Part shown: in pieces, positions 34,849 through 43,230 of the stretch
Layout of the letters: every line of letters begins with the position of its first letter
How positions within the stretch are numbered: position 1 is the first letter of the stretch
Assembly: GCA_015066865.1 (NCBI GenBank)
Contig: SVNQ01000004.1
Span: 1-64,000 of the forward strand
Direction: 5' to 3'
Length of the DNA: 64,000 bases
From: Ruminococcus sp.
GTDB taxonomy: Bacteria; Bacillota; Clostridia; Oscillospirales; Ruminococcaceae
Notes under the pieces: model-generated
Database searches by the model: none
The model's input: only the letters and a program-made list of their open reading frames with translations
Told to the model about the DNA's origin: nothing
Translations under genes and position numbers: made by a program

Positions 34849-36642
34849 CTATACCGGCAGCTTGTCAGTCAGCTTAACAATAAATTTGAGGATGTTCAAT
34901 GAATCATTGGCAGTCGGTTTTCCGTCACCGTCAACATCCACATTTGCTTTTCCGGCATCGCTCAGTTCGCCTGCACCTAACAGGTTCTTATTCAATACAA
35001 TAATGTCCAGAATGTCAACCTTGCCATTCACATCAGCATCACCGTACAGAATATCGGACGGCTCAGTTGTCTCAGGCTCAGTTGTCTCAGGTTCAGTCGT
35101 AGGAGGCTCAGTCGCCGGAGGTTCGGTCGCGTCCGTCCCCTCGCCCATCTTCAGATATGCGCTGACAACTTCGGCATCACTCGGCCACCAGATCTGCATC
35201 TGGATTCTGTCAACGCCCTCCGGAATCGTATACTCGTAAACAGCTGTGCCTTTCGTGTCGGCAGTAAGCTCCCATTCCTCCATTTCCCATTCAATGGTAG
35301 GTGTGGAATATCCTACACAGCCGGTTGCACCGCTCTTTGCCGCCATCTTCATATTGATGGTAACCTTTTCTGCACCGCTGACATCAATGAGCCAGATGCC
35401 CGGATTTTCCGGATCGGGTGTAATCGTTGCCGGAGTGCCAAGATCTTCGGGTTCCGTTGTCGGCGGAAGTACGGGATCGGAAATATCCGCACCGCTGATT
35501 TCCACAAACGCCTTCTTCAGCTCCTGATCCACCATCTGATATGTGGAACGGTCATAGTGCACATCCGTAATATCCCAAAGAACCGGACAGAGCTGGCGCT
35601 TATATGCCGCTTCACAAACGGACTTGAGGAACAGACGAACAGAATCGGCATCCTTGTTCTTTTTCGGGCAGCCGTATTCACCGATAATAACGGGTATTCC
35701 CTTATCAATAAAGGTTGTTTTCATCATGTCCATCCAGCTGTTGAGTTCGTTGAAATCCGCATTGCTTCCCCATGTAGGGAGCGCCTTGCCCCAATCTGCA
35801 TCCTCCTCCAGAATTGCAAAACCTGCGGGTGTATAGTAGTGTACCGAGACAGCACAGCGATTTGCAGGGTCGTTGGGCATTTTGAACATCGGGTCACATG
35901 TAACATCAATACCGGTGTTGTAACCGGAGATCAGCAGATGGCGTTTTGCATTGTTGCCGCCGGATTTTCTCACAATATCCACGAATGTCTGATTGATCTC
36001 GTTTACCAGAGCATAGGATTCATCCTTGCCCTGTGTGCCTGCCCACTTGTTCCAGAGGGTTTCCCAGCCCAATTCCTCATTCTGGGATTCAAACATCAGA
36101 TAGTCGCCGTAATCCTTGAAATTCTCGCTGATCTGCGTCCACATGGTTGTGTAGCGCTTCATGCACTCCGCCTTGTTTTCTGGGAATTTATTGACCCAGC
36201 CGTTGTCCCAGTGGATGTTGATGATGGCGTACAGTCCCACATCCAGCGTCATATCAACAACCTCAGTTACTCTTGCCATCCATGCATCGTTGATCTTGTA
36301 GCTGCCGTCCTGCTCCATCATGTTCGACCAAGCAACCGGGATTCTCAGCACACCGAATCCCTCGTTCTTATAGCCCTGAATGATCTCACGAGTGATCACG
36401 GGGCTGCCCCATGCTGTTTCGTAGGAAGAAGTCGTGCCGTCGCCCCACTCTGCGATCCAGTCACCTGCGGATTCAAGCGTATTGCCAAGGTTAATACCGA
36501 TACCCATATCCTTGACCAGTTCCATCGTTGTGATGTCACGCATCGCTGTATCCGCCGCAGTGGTAGAAACACTTGCCGGAAGCAGCAGCGTGCAAAGCAT
36601 CACCACTGCACAAAAGGCTGCGGAAATTCGCTTCATAAACAT
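34849..36642 (-). CDS. GH5 cellulase-like enzyme with CBM, linker and dockerin
   Basis: 597 residues. A signal peptide (about 1-28) precedes a GH5 barrel (about 40-380) starting MGIGINLGNTLESAG. The acid/base Glu lies in FESQNEELGW (about 188), where the usual NEP is NEE, and the nucleophile Glu in VIIGEYGCP (about 320). A beta-sandwich module (about 395-500: SGAEKVTINMKMAAKSGATG, then MQIWWPSDAEVVSAYLKMG) is probably a CBM of the type in the first GH5 gene. A short TEPPTTEPETTEPE linker and a dockerin almost identical to the first GH5 dockerin end the protein. It likely hydrolyses beta-glucan on the cellulosome. ATG 36642 has AGGAGG 7 bp upstream. A TACAAT with TGC before it (36688-36683, minus strand) may be its -10. 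It diverges from the AraC gene at 36838. Confidence 0.9.
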   Translation of the reverse strand: MFMKRISAAFCAVVMLCTLLLPASVSTTAADTAMRDITTMELVKDMGIGINLGNTLESAGDWIAEWGDGTTSSYETAWGSPVITREIIQGYKNEGFGVLRIPVAWSNMMEQDGSYKINDAWMARVTEVVDMTLDVGLYAIINIHWDNGWVNKFPENKAECMKRYTTMWTQISENFKDYGDYLMFESQNEELGWETLWNKWAGTQGKDESYALVNEINQTFVDIVRKSGGNNAKRHLLISGYNTGIDVTCDPMFKMPNDPANRCAVSVHYYTPAGFAILEEDADWGKALPTWGSNADFNELNSWMDMMKTTFIDKGIPVIIGEYGCPKKNKDADSVRLFLKSVCEAAYKRQLCPVLWDITDVHYDRSTYQMVDQELKKAFVEISGADISDPVLPPTTEPEDLGTPATITPDPENPGIWLIDVSGAEKVTINMKMAAKSGATGCVGYSTPTIEWEMEEWELTADTKGTAVYEYTIPEGVDRIQMQIWWPSDAEVVSAYLKMGEGTDATEPPATEPPTTEPETTEPETTEPSDILYGDADVNGKVDILDIIVLNKNLLGAGELSDAGKANVDVDGDGKPTANDSLNILKFIVKLTDKLPV

Positions 36643-36775
36643 AAATATTCCTCCTTGTAAAATTTACTGCTTTGATAATTCCATTGTAGCACACCTGAAC
36701 AGTGAATGAAATAACAATTTCTGTTTTTTTCTATACTTTTTCTTGTTTTCGTTGAAAAATACGATGATTTACATA

Positions 36776-36804
36776 TTGCAATTTCAGACAGAATATGGTA
36801 TAAT
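36776..36804 (+). promoter_or_regulatory. Promoter of the AraC gene
   Basis: TTGCAA (36776-36781), 17-bp spacer, TGG then TATAAT (36799-36804). Confidence 0.85.
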
Positions 36805-36837
36805 AAATGCAGAAATTGTCATAAACGAGGTGTATGT

Positions 36838-37629
36838 ATGGAAATCCACAGTGTAGGCTATCATCATATCCATGGCAAGGACTTTGTCATAGACCGTCCG
36901 GAGGGCTGCGGCTGGAGCTGGCTGTTCCTGTTGTTCAAAAGTCCGGCACTGGTACGCATTGACGGCAAAGAAATTCTTGTCAAGGAAAATACATTTCTGC
37001 TGTACAGCAGTCTCGCACCGGAATACTACCGTGCCCATGGGGAAGCATTCATCAACGACTGGTTTCATTTTACGGTTGAACCGGTGGATGAGCTTTTGTT
37101 CCGGGAGCTTGCCATTCCGCTGAATCGTCCGGTCGCATTGGAAAGTACAGAAGAAATCTCCATGCTCATCCGTTCCATGACGTATGAATTTTATACGGGA
37201 AATCTCTACAGCGCAGACCTTGTCGATCTGTATCTGAAAACATTGTTCTTCAAGCTCAGCCGATTGCTGCATTCCAATGTACGGTCGCTGCCGGAAAGCA
37301 GTGCTTCCCGTTATGACAGTATGATTCACTTGCGGGAGGATATTTACCGCAATATCCGGAATGTCGGAACGGTCAGCGAAATGGCAAGAAATATGTCCAT
37401 GAGCCAGTCTGCGTTCCAGCATACCTACAAGAAAATTTTCGGAACGAATGTAATGGCGGATGTCAATCGTGCCAGAATCCGGCAAGCGCAGACACTGCTT
37501 GCCACGACAAATCTCCCGCTGCGGCAGATTGCCGAACAAAGCGGATACAGCAGTGAATTTCACCTGATGCGCCACTTCAAGTCGCACACAGGACTCACGC
37601 CGACGGAATACCGGAAGAAATCAAGGTAG
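36838..37629 (+). CDS. AraC-family transcriptional regulator (cupin sensor)
   Basis: 263 residues. The N-terminal ~150 residues form an AraC-type cupin sensor (GCGWSWLFLLFKSPALVRID; KEILVKENTFLLYSS; DWFHFTVEPVDELLF). The C-terminal ~95 residues hold the two helix-turn-helix motifs (MARNMSMSQSAFQHTYKKIF and LRQIAEQSGYSSEFHLMRHF) and end in the family signature TGLTPTEYRKKS. GAGGTG lies upstream of ATG 36838. Its divergence from the second GH5 gene suggests it controls that gene. The kinase gene at 37694 begins 64 bp downstream on the same strand and may be co-transcribed. Confidence 0.92.
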   Translation: MEIHSVGYHHIHGKDFVIDRPEGCGWSWLFLLFKSPALVRIDGKEILVKENTFLLYSSLAPEYYRAHGEAFINDWFHFTVEPVDELLFRELAIPLNRPVALESTEEISMLIRSMTYEFYTGNLYSADLVDLYLKTLFFKLSRLLHSNVRSLPESSASRYDSMIHLREDIYRNIRNVGTVSEMARNMSMSQSAFQHTYKKIFGTNVMADVNRARIRQAQTLLATTNLPLRQIAEQSGYSSEFHLMRHFKSHTGLTPTEYRKKSR

Positions 37630-37693
37630 CGAAGCATATTTATATACTAATTTCTCATGCAGAACACAAATAAACCGAAAGGAATCCTGATTG

Positions 37694-38611
37694 ATGAATA
37701 TTGAACTGAAAACGATCAACAACAGACTTTTGACAGATCCGCAGGGATTTGTACAGGACACGGATACAGCTTATCAGAACCGACTGAACGAAATTGCCGA
37801 TGATATTGCTGCGCACCGTGCAGAACGCCCCATCATCCTTCTGTCCGGGCCCTCCGGTTCCGGAAAGACCACCACAGCGCAAATGATCGAGAAAATCCTT
37901 GATCTGAGAGGAATCGAAACCCATACCCTGTCGCTTGACAATTATTTCCGCACCCTGACTGACGAGGATAAAATCCTGTTTGCACAGGGAAAACTGGATC
38001 TGGAATCTCCGAATCGTGTGGACAGCGAGTTTCTCAGTGAGCAGCTGACTGCAATCGAAGAAGGAAAACCCGTGGAGCTGCCCACCTATGATTTCAAGGA
38101 ATCTGCCCGTGTAATGAGCGGCAATATTCTGCACCGTAAAAAAGGTGAGCTGGTCATTCTTGAGGGCATTCACAGTCTGAATCCCGATGTGATCCGCATT
38201 CCGGATGACAAAACGGCAAAGATCTATGTCAGTGTGCGCACAAGAATCACCGACAATGGTGAAATTCTGCATCCCTCCAAAATTCGCCTGATGCGCCGCA
38301 TGGTGCGTGACAGACTGTTCCGCAAGCGATCATTGAACGACACGCTGATGATGTTCCGCAGCGTTGAGGAGGGCGAAAACAAGTACATCATGCCTTATAA
38401 GTACCGTTCCACCTATGATGTGGATACGTTCATGGCGTATGAAATTTGTGCCTATAAGAATTGTCTGCTGGATGATCTGAAGGATATGTCCCATGAACCT
38501 GAGCTTATGGATGCCGGTGCATTTCTTGCAGATGCTGCGGCAATGCCGAACGGAGCACTTTCTGCGGATTCCCTGATACGGGAATTTGTGGGAAGTAAAG
38601 ATTGCTGTTAG
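37694..38611 (+). CDS. Uridine kinase-like P-loop nucleoside kinase
   Basis: 305 residues. Walker A LLSGPSGSGKTTTAQMIEKI at about 50-70, substrate region LSLDNYFR, and Walker-B-like GELVILEGIHSLNPDV place it in the phosphoribulokinase/uridine kinase family. It resembles the kinase half of the longer clostridial TGS-containing nucleoside kinases but lacks their N-terminal TGS part. It presumably phosphorylates a nucleoside or related sugar with ATP or GTP. ATG 37694 follows AAAGGAA. The next gene starts 36 bp after its stop, so the two may be co-transcribed, though the functions look unrelated. Confidence 0.85.
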   Translation: MNIELKTINNRLLTDPQGFVQDTDTAYQNRLNEIADDIAAHRAERPIILLSGPSGSGKTTTAQMIEKILDLRGIETHTLSLDNYFRTLTDEDKILFAQGKLDLESPNRVDSEFLSEQLTAIEEGKPVELPTYDFKESARVMSGNILHRKKGELVILEGIHSLNPDVIRIPDDKTAKIYVSVRTRITDNGEILHPSKIRLMRRMVRDRLFRKRSLNDTLMMFRSVEEGENKYIMPYKYRSTYDVDTFMAYEICAYKNCLLDDLKDMSHEPELMDAGAFLADAAAMPNGALSADSLIREFVGSKDCC

Positions 38612-38647
38612 CGGCAGCATTCTTTAAAAACGAACGGAGGAACGATT

Positions 38648-40243
38648 ATGAAAACACCCAAGTATATTCTGTCTGCGATCCTTGGCATGACGCTTGCAGT
38701 TTCCGGCATGGCGCTGCATGCATCAGCGGCTCAGCAGCTTGTCGGCTACTTTGGAGATGTCACGCTTGACGGTGCGGTTTCGGTTGTAGATATTGTAAAG
38801 CTGCAAAAAAATCTGCTGGCAATTGACAAGCTTGATTCCGAACTTGCCGTGACGCTTGCAGATATGAATGCGGATGGTAAGGTCAACGCCTTTGATCTTG
38901 CAATTCTTAAACGCAGTATCCTCAAGGACGATCTGCGTGGTATGTATGTGGAAGTCCCCGATCCTACGGAGCCTCCTACAGAACCACCTACGGAACCTCC
39001 TACAGAGCCGCCCACGGAGCCGCCGACGGATGCACCAATGATTCCTGCAGTTGCACACAATATATACTCCTCCCTGCCCTCGCAGGGCAAGGGAAATCTG
39101 GTGATTTTCTATGTGGACTTCCCCGACTGCCGCTACACCGTGGATCTCCCCACGGAACTGATTGAGGAGATTGCATTCGGCGAGGAAGACACATCCGACA
39201 GAAATTATCCTTTTGACAGCATCAGTGCTTTCTACAAGCGTTCTTCCAAAGGCGTAATGGATCTGAATGGTAAAGTTTTCCGCTATACTACGAAGGAAAA
39301 TCGTTCCGCCTATGACGAGGATAAAGAAAAGCTTGCCAGAGAGTGCTACAATGCATTCAAGGACAGCGAAGATTTCCGAAACTTTGACGGCAACGCTGAC
39401 GGCGTGATCGACGCTACGCTGTTTACGGTTCCGACAGCAGCAGGTGATGACTACTGGTGGCCGCAGGCAGGCGGATTCTTTGATTTCAGCTACTCCGTAG
39501 ATGGCATGTCCATCGGACATATCATCACGGGCAATGCCCAGATCGAAAGCAAGACCGAATACAAGAATTTTGTCAGCAGCTATCTGCATGAACTGGGTCA
39601 CTGTATGGGGATTCCCGACTATTATCTGTATTACAGCGATGACTACGAGGGATTCCACGGCAATGCCGGCACGGAGATGATGGATGCCGATGCCTATACG
39701 GATTTCGGCTGTTTCTCCAAGCTCATGCTTGGCTGGTATCGTGAAGATCAGGTGGCTGTATACGATGCTGCACAGGGTTCGCAGACCTTCCTTCTGAACA
39801 ATGCACAGACAAGCGAGGGCAACTGCGTGATCATTCCCTACGGAAAACTGGATGACCGCTATTTCTCAGAATATTTCATCATTGAATATATCACGCCCGA
39901 CGGCAACAACAGCGGTCTGCATCGTGACATGTGGTGGCAGGAAGTCGGCAGCGGTGTGCGTGTATTCCATGTGCAGGCGGAGATTTCCACGGACTACTGG
40001 TGGACGTTCTTCCGTTATGAGAACGGTTCGGAATTTACAAACTACGACGATGGCGGTCATCGGCTGATACGCCTTGTTAATGACGGAAAGGGCGTATTCA
40101 AGACAGGTTCCGTGATCAACAGCAGCACTCCCGGATTTGGCTGGTACGACTGGAACGGCGGCGAAACGGTTAACCCCGGCGTGAGCATTTCCGTCGGAGA
40201 ACTCGTGAACGGTCAGTACAGCATCACAATTTCTCCCCAATAA
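38648..40243 (+). CDS. Secreted M6-like metalloprotease with N-terminal dockerin
   Basis: 531 residues. Signal peptide (about 1-27), then a type I dockerin (about 33-97: GDVTLDGAVSVVDIVKLQKN; DMNADGKVNAFDLAILKRSI), a TEPPTEPP repeat linker (about 104-133), and a catalytic domain (about 140-531). The zinc site is SYLHELGHCMGIPDYYLYYS (HExxH at about 314), as in M6 immune-inhibitor-A-like peptidases. An upstream segment (NLVIFYVDFPDCRY) also fits. It may process cellulosomal components or dietary protein at the cell surface; the target is unknown. The start has GGAGG upstream. Confidence 0.88.
   Translation: MKTPKYILSAILGMTLAVSGMALHASAAQQLVGYFGDVTLDGAVSVVDIVKLQKNLLAIDKLDSELAVTLADMNADGKVNAFDLAILKRSILKDDLRGMYVEVPDPTEPPTEPPTEPPTEPPTEPPTDAPMIPAVAHNIYSSLPSQGKGNLVIFYVDFPDCRYTVDLPTELIEEIAFGEEDTSDRNYPFDSISAFYKRSSKGVMDLNGKVFRYTTKENRSAYDEDKEKLARECYNAFKDSEDFRNFDGNADGVIDATLFTVPTAAGDDYWWPQAGGFFDFSYSVDGMSIGHIITGNAQIESKTEYKNFVSSYLHELGHCMGIPDYYLYYSDDYEGFHGNAGTEMMDADAYTDFGCFSKLMLGWYREDQVAVYDAAQGSQTFLLNNAQTSEGNCVIIPYGKLDDRYFSEYFIIEYITPDGNNSGLHRDMWWQEVGSGVRVFHVQAEISTDYWWTFFRYENGSEFTNYDDGGHRLIRLVNDGKGVFKTGSVINSSTPGFGWYDWNGGETVNPGVSISVGELVNGQYSITISPQ
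38960..39035 (+). repeat. Short tandem repeat coding a TEPP linker
   Basis: Five or six near-identical 12-bp units code repeated Pro-Thr-Glu-Pro between dockerin and protease. Similar tandem units code the GH5 linkers. Confidence 0.8.
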
Positions 40244-40264
40244 TTTTGTGCTAAGCAAACCCCA

Positions 40265-40450
40265 TTTAAGGATGGCAAGCCTATGCTGATTTGCACAACG
40301 GGATAGCCTTCACTTTCAATTGGAATTTCAAACTCCGACTGCAGCAGCATTGCTGCAAGTACAGGAATGCTTTCGTTTGAAGATATGAACGGGGACGGCA
40401 CAGTAAATGCCTTTGATCTGGCGATTATAAAACAGATGGTATTGAAATGA
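40265..40450 (+). pseudogene. Decayed C-terminal fragment of a dockerin protein
   Basis: One frame reads PFKDGKPMLICTTG, an in-frame stop (TAG), then PSLSIGISNSDC and ends DMNGDGTVNAFDLAIIKQMV LK stop at 40448-40450. The end is the second half of a type I dockerin. There is no start codon, ribosome binding site or first dockerin half, so this is the remnant of a deleted gene next to the dockerin protease. Confidence 0.75.
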
Positions 40451-40454
40451 TCAC

Positions 40455-40488
40455 AAAATGCTCCGCAGTAAAAACTGCGGAGCATTTA
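40455..40488. terminator. Bidirectional terminator
   Basis: AAATGCTCCGCAGT pairs with ACTGCGGAGCATTT around AAAA. It sits between the dockerin remnant and the convergent MATE gene. Confidence 0.85.
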
Positions 40489-40491
40489 TTG

Positions 40492-41871
40492 TTATTGCAC
40501 AGCGGCATCGCACATCTGTGCAGCAGGCTGCATTGCCCCAAAATACTTTTTGTAGGTTACCATGAAAAGTATCGCTGCAAGTGTGGTGGCAAGATAATCC
40601 GTCACAGGCTGCGCCATAGCAAGCGTCTGTGCAGTCTGGAATGTGTTGAGAATCAGAATCGTCGGCAGGTAGAGGATGCCCTGACGGCTGATGGACAGAA
40701 TCAGGGATGGCAGCGCCGCACCTGTGGACTGGATGGCATTGATCAGGACGAACAACAATCCCAGCACCGGTCCCGAATAAATATAGATCCGTGCAAACGA
40801 CATGCCAAAACCGTATGCGTCGGCATTATCCAGAAATGCCGTGACCAACGGGCCTGCAAAAGCATAGCAGATGACCGTCATGACTGCACTCATGCCAAAA
40901 GCGAGGCAGAGAGAAAATTTCAGAACTGCCATATACCGTTCACGGTTTCTTGCACCGAAGCAGTAACCCAGCAGCGGCTGGATGCCCGTACCAAGTCCGA
41001 TGAGGAGCATGACCACGATCATGTTGACCTTCATTGCAACGCCCAATCCTGCAACCGCCATGTCTCCGTGCTGCTGCATCAAATTGTTGATAACAATGTT
41101 CGATACGCTCATCAGCATGCTGTTGAGGGATGCCGGTATTCCGATGGCACATACACCTGAGGCAATACCGTTTCTTACGCGATAGTGCTTGGGATGAATT
41201 GAAAGGATGGACTTCTTTGAAAGCAAATGGCACAGATAAATAGCGGCTGAAAACAGATTGCCAAGCACGGTAGCAATCGCTGCACCTGCCACATCCCAAC
41301 CGAATCCAAGAATCATGATTGGATCAAAAATGATATTCACTGCATTGCCGATGATCATACCCAGCATAGCGATCATCGGTTTTCCCTCAGATCGGATGAT
41401 GTTACTGAATGCATTGCTGAGAATCAGGAACGGAATGCCCGCTGCAACGATGCCAAGATATTCTGCGGTATAATCAAGCGTGTCCGCACTTGCACCAATG
41501 AGCAAAGCGATGGGGCGCTTAAAGATCCAGATAGCTATCATGGAAATCACACCGATGCCAAGACCTGTCCAAAAACAGAACGAGGAAATTCGTCTTGCCT
41601 TCCGTTCATTGCCTTCGCCGAGTGTGCGTGAGATCAGCGATGTGCCGCCAATACCGAACAGCATTCCCACTGCCATGAACAGCAGAAATGCAGGGGTCGC
41701 AATGGAAACCGCCGCCACCATATAGGGGTTGTTGGTCTGACCAATGAAAAATGTATCCGCCAGATTGTAGAGCAGTACCATGATCATGCTCACAATGGAC
41801 GGTATCGCATTGCTGATGACAGCCTTCGGAACGGGGGCGTTCCTGAATAATTCAACTGTTTTTTCCTGCAT
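40492..41871 (-). CDS. MATE-family efflux transporter
   Basis: 459 residues with twelve predicted membrane helices in two six-helix halves. The first half begins AIPSIVSMIMVLLYNLADTF followed by FIGQ, typical of MATE proteins of the MepA group; the second half has GIPASLNSMLMSVSNIVINN and GLGTGIQPLLGYCFGARN. It probably exports cationic drugs or metabolites in exchange for Na+ or H+. AAAGGAGT precedes ATG 41871. It is a single-gene unit with its own promoter. Confidence 0.93.
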   Translation of the reverse strand: MQEKTVELFRNAPVPKAVISNAIPSIVSMIMVLLYNLADTFFIGQTNNPYMVAAVSIATPAFLLFMAVGMLFGIGGTSLISRTLGEGNERKARRISSFCFWTGLGIGVISMIAIWIFKRPIALLIGASADTLDYTAEYLGIVAAGIPFLILSNAFSNIIRSEGKPMIAMLGMIIGNAVNIIFDPIMILGFGWDVAGAAIATVLGNLFSAAIYLCHLLSKKSILSIHPKHYRVRNGIASGVCAIGIPASLNSMLMSVSNIVINNLMQQHGDMAVAGLGVAMKVNMIVVMLLIGLGTGIQPLLGYCFGARNRERYMAVLKFSLCLAFGMSAVMTVICYAFAGPLVTAFLDNADAYGFGMSFARIYIYSGPVLGLLFVLINAIQSTGAALPSLILSISRQGILYLPTILILNTFQTAQTLAMAQPVTDYLATTLAAILFMVTYKKYFGAMQPAAQMCDAAVQ

Positions 41872-41919
41872 AAATGACTCCTTTTATCAAAAACTGCATT
41901 TTCTATTTATTCCTATATT

Positions 41920-41948
41920 ATTGTATACCCATACATCCTATTTGTCAA
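41920..41948 (-). promoter_or_regulatory. MATE promoter
   Basis: Minus strand: TTGACA (41948-41943), 17-bp spacer, TACAAT (41925-41920). Confidence 0.75.
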
Positions 41949-42023
41949 GGCATGTACAATTTTTCCACAAACTAAGCAGGTTTCACAAACCGAAATAGCG
42001 TTTTATAGTAAAAATGCACAGAC

Positions 42024-42052
42024 TTGCAATTTTTGCCGAACTATGTTATAAT
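42024..42052 (+). promoter_or_regulatory. Promoter of the GldG-like lipoprotein gene
   Basis: TTGCAA (42024-42029), 17-bp spacer, TGT then TATAAT (42047-42052). Confidence 0.85.
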
Positions 42053-42128
42053 AAGAAGCAGAACATGATACGCAAATGGGAAATCACTGAAAAATCCCCA
42101 TGCCCGACGCATGGAAAGGAGAAGGAAT

Positions 42129-43007
42129 ATGCATAAGAAAATTGTAATGCTCTGTGCTTGCATGCTGCTGACGGCTGTGTTCGGCGGATGCAGCAATGAC
42201 AGTACCGATTCTGTGGGCAGCACCGTTTTGCCCGAGGAGACTGCCGCAACAGAACAGGTTTCCCGAGATTTATATTATATCAACGGGAACGGAACTGCCG
42301 ATTCCGCACAACTTGGCGATTTTCGGGCGCAGCTGGAAACTGATGGCTACACATGGACGGAAGTTACCTTTTCAGAAATCCCCGCCGATGCCGATGCGGT
42401 TATTCTTAATGCCCCGAAACAGGATATTACGAAGGACGAGCTTGAATTGCTTGAAGCCTATATGAATCAGGGCGGACACCTGCTGCTTCTGATGCCTGCA
42501 AGTGACGCAGATACACGATTCAAGAATCTTGGACGGTTCCTTGAACCATACTGCATGGTGCTGGATTATGACCACATCTACGAAACGGATGAAACACGCA
42601 TGGTCAGCAATGATCCTTATTTTATTCAGACGGACTATATTTCACGACCGAATAACATGGCTATGTATTCGGAAGTAGAAGAATCCGGTACGCCCTATCT
42701 GCATAATGCACGAAGCTTTTACTTTATCGTGCATGATCTCGTCAGCCGTGTTAAACAGGATGCCATGGTCAAAACCTCGGCTTCCGTGGTTGGTGAACCC
42801 TGCGGCGGTACTGAGGACGATCCCATTACCTACGAGGAAACGGCGCTCAACGTCATGGGTTATGCCCGTGATGAAACACGAAAAAACTCCTCCGTCATCC
42901 TTGTCGGTGCAAACGACTTTCTGTTGGATGAAAACTACAGCGAAAGCTCGTCCGCATTCATGGTTTCTTTGATCCACAGCTCCCTCGGATGGTTTATGCA
43001 GTATTGA
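42129..43007 (+). CDS. Lipoprotein with GldG/ABC-auxiliary-like domain
   Basis: 292 residues. A lipoprotein signal ends in FGGC (Cys 21). The mature part resembles the substrate-binding-like domain of GldG-type auxiliary transport proteins: DLYYINGNGTADSAQLGDFR, ADADAVILNAPKQDITKDEL, LLEAYMNQGGHLLLLMPASD. It is normally found beside an ABC transporter, but none is present here. AAAGGAGAAGGA precedes ATG 42129. The function is unknown. Confidence 0.75.
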   Translation: MHKKIVMLCACMLLTAVFGGCSNDSTDSVGSTVLPEETAATEQVSRDLYYINGNGTADSAQLGDFRAQLETDGYTWTEVTFSEIPADADAVILNAPKQDITKDELELLEAYMNQGGHLLLLMPASDADTRFKNLGRFLEPYCMVLDYDHIYETDETRMVSNDPYFIQTDYISRPNNMAMYSEVEESGTPYLHNARSFYFIVHDLVSRVKQDAMVKTSASVVGEPCGGTEDDPITYEETALNVMGYARDETRKNSSVILVGANDFLLDENYSESSSAFMVSLIHSSLGWFMQY

Positions 43008-43093
43008 TTTTCCCCGATAATTCGGATGAAAACGGACTAATGTGTACTTTTTTAGCGAAAGTGTTAAAAAATTGTATGAAATTATAAATTCTA

Positions 43094-43122
43094 TTGAAAA
43101 AAACATTTTTGTATGATATAAT
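43094..43122 (+). promoter_or_regulatory. Promoter of the FIST-EAL gene
   Basis: TTGAAA (43094-43099), 17-bp spacer, TATAAT (43117-43122), 108 bp before the start. Confidence 0.75.
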
Positions 43123-43230
43123 CATAATGAATACCTGCCAAAATTTTCCTATAAAAACAAATAATGTCCGGCAGGCTTTGCAGCATACGATTTTGTCAGA
43201 ATCCGAAGTCAAACTGGGGGGGGTGGAAAC

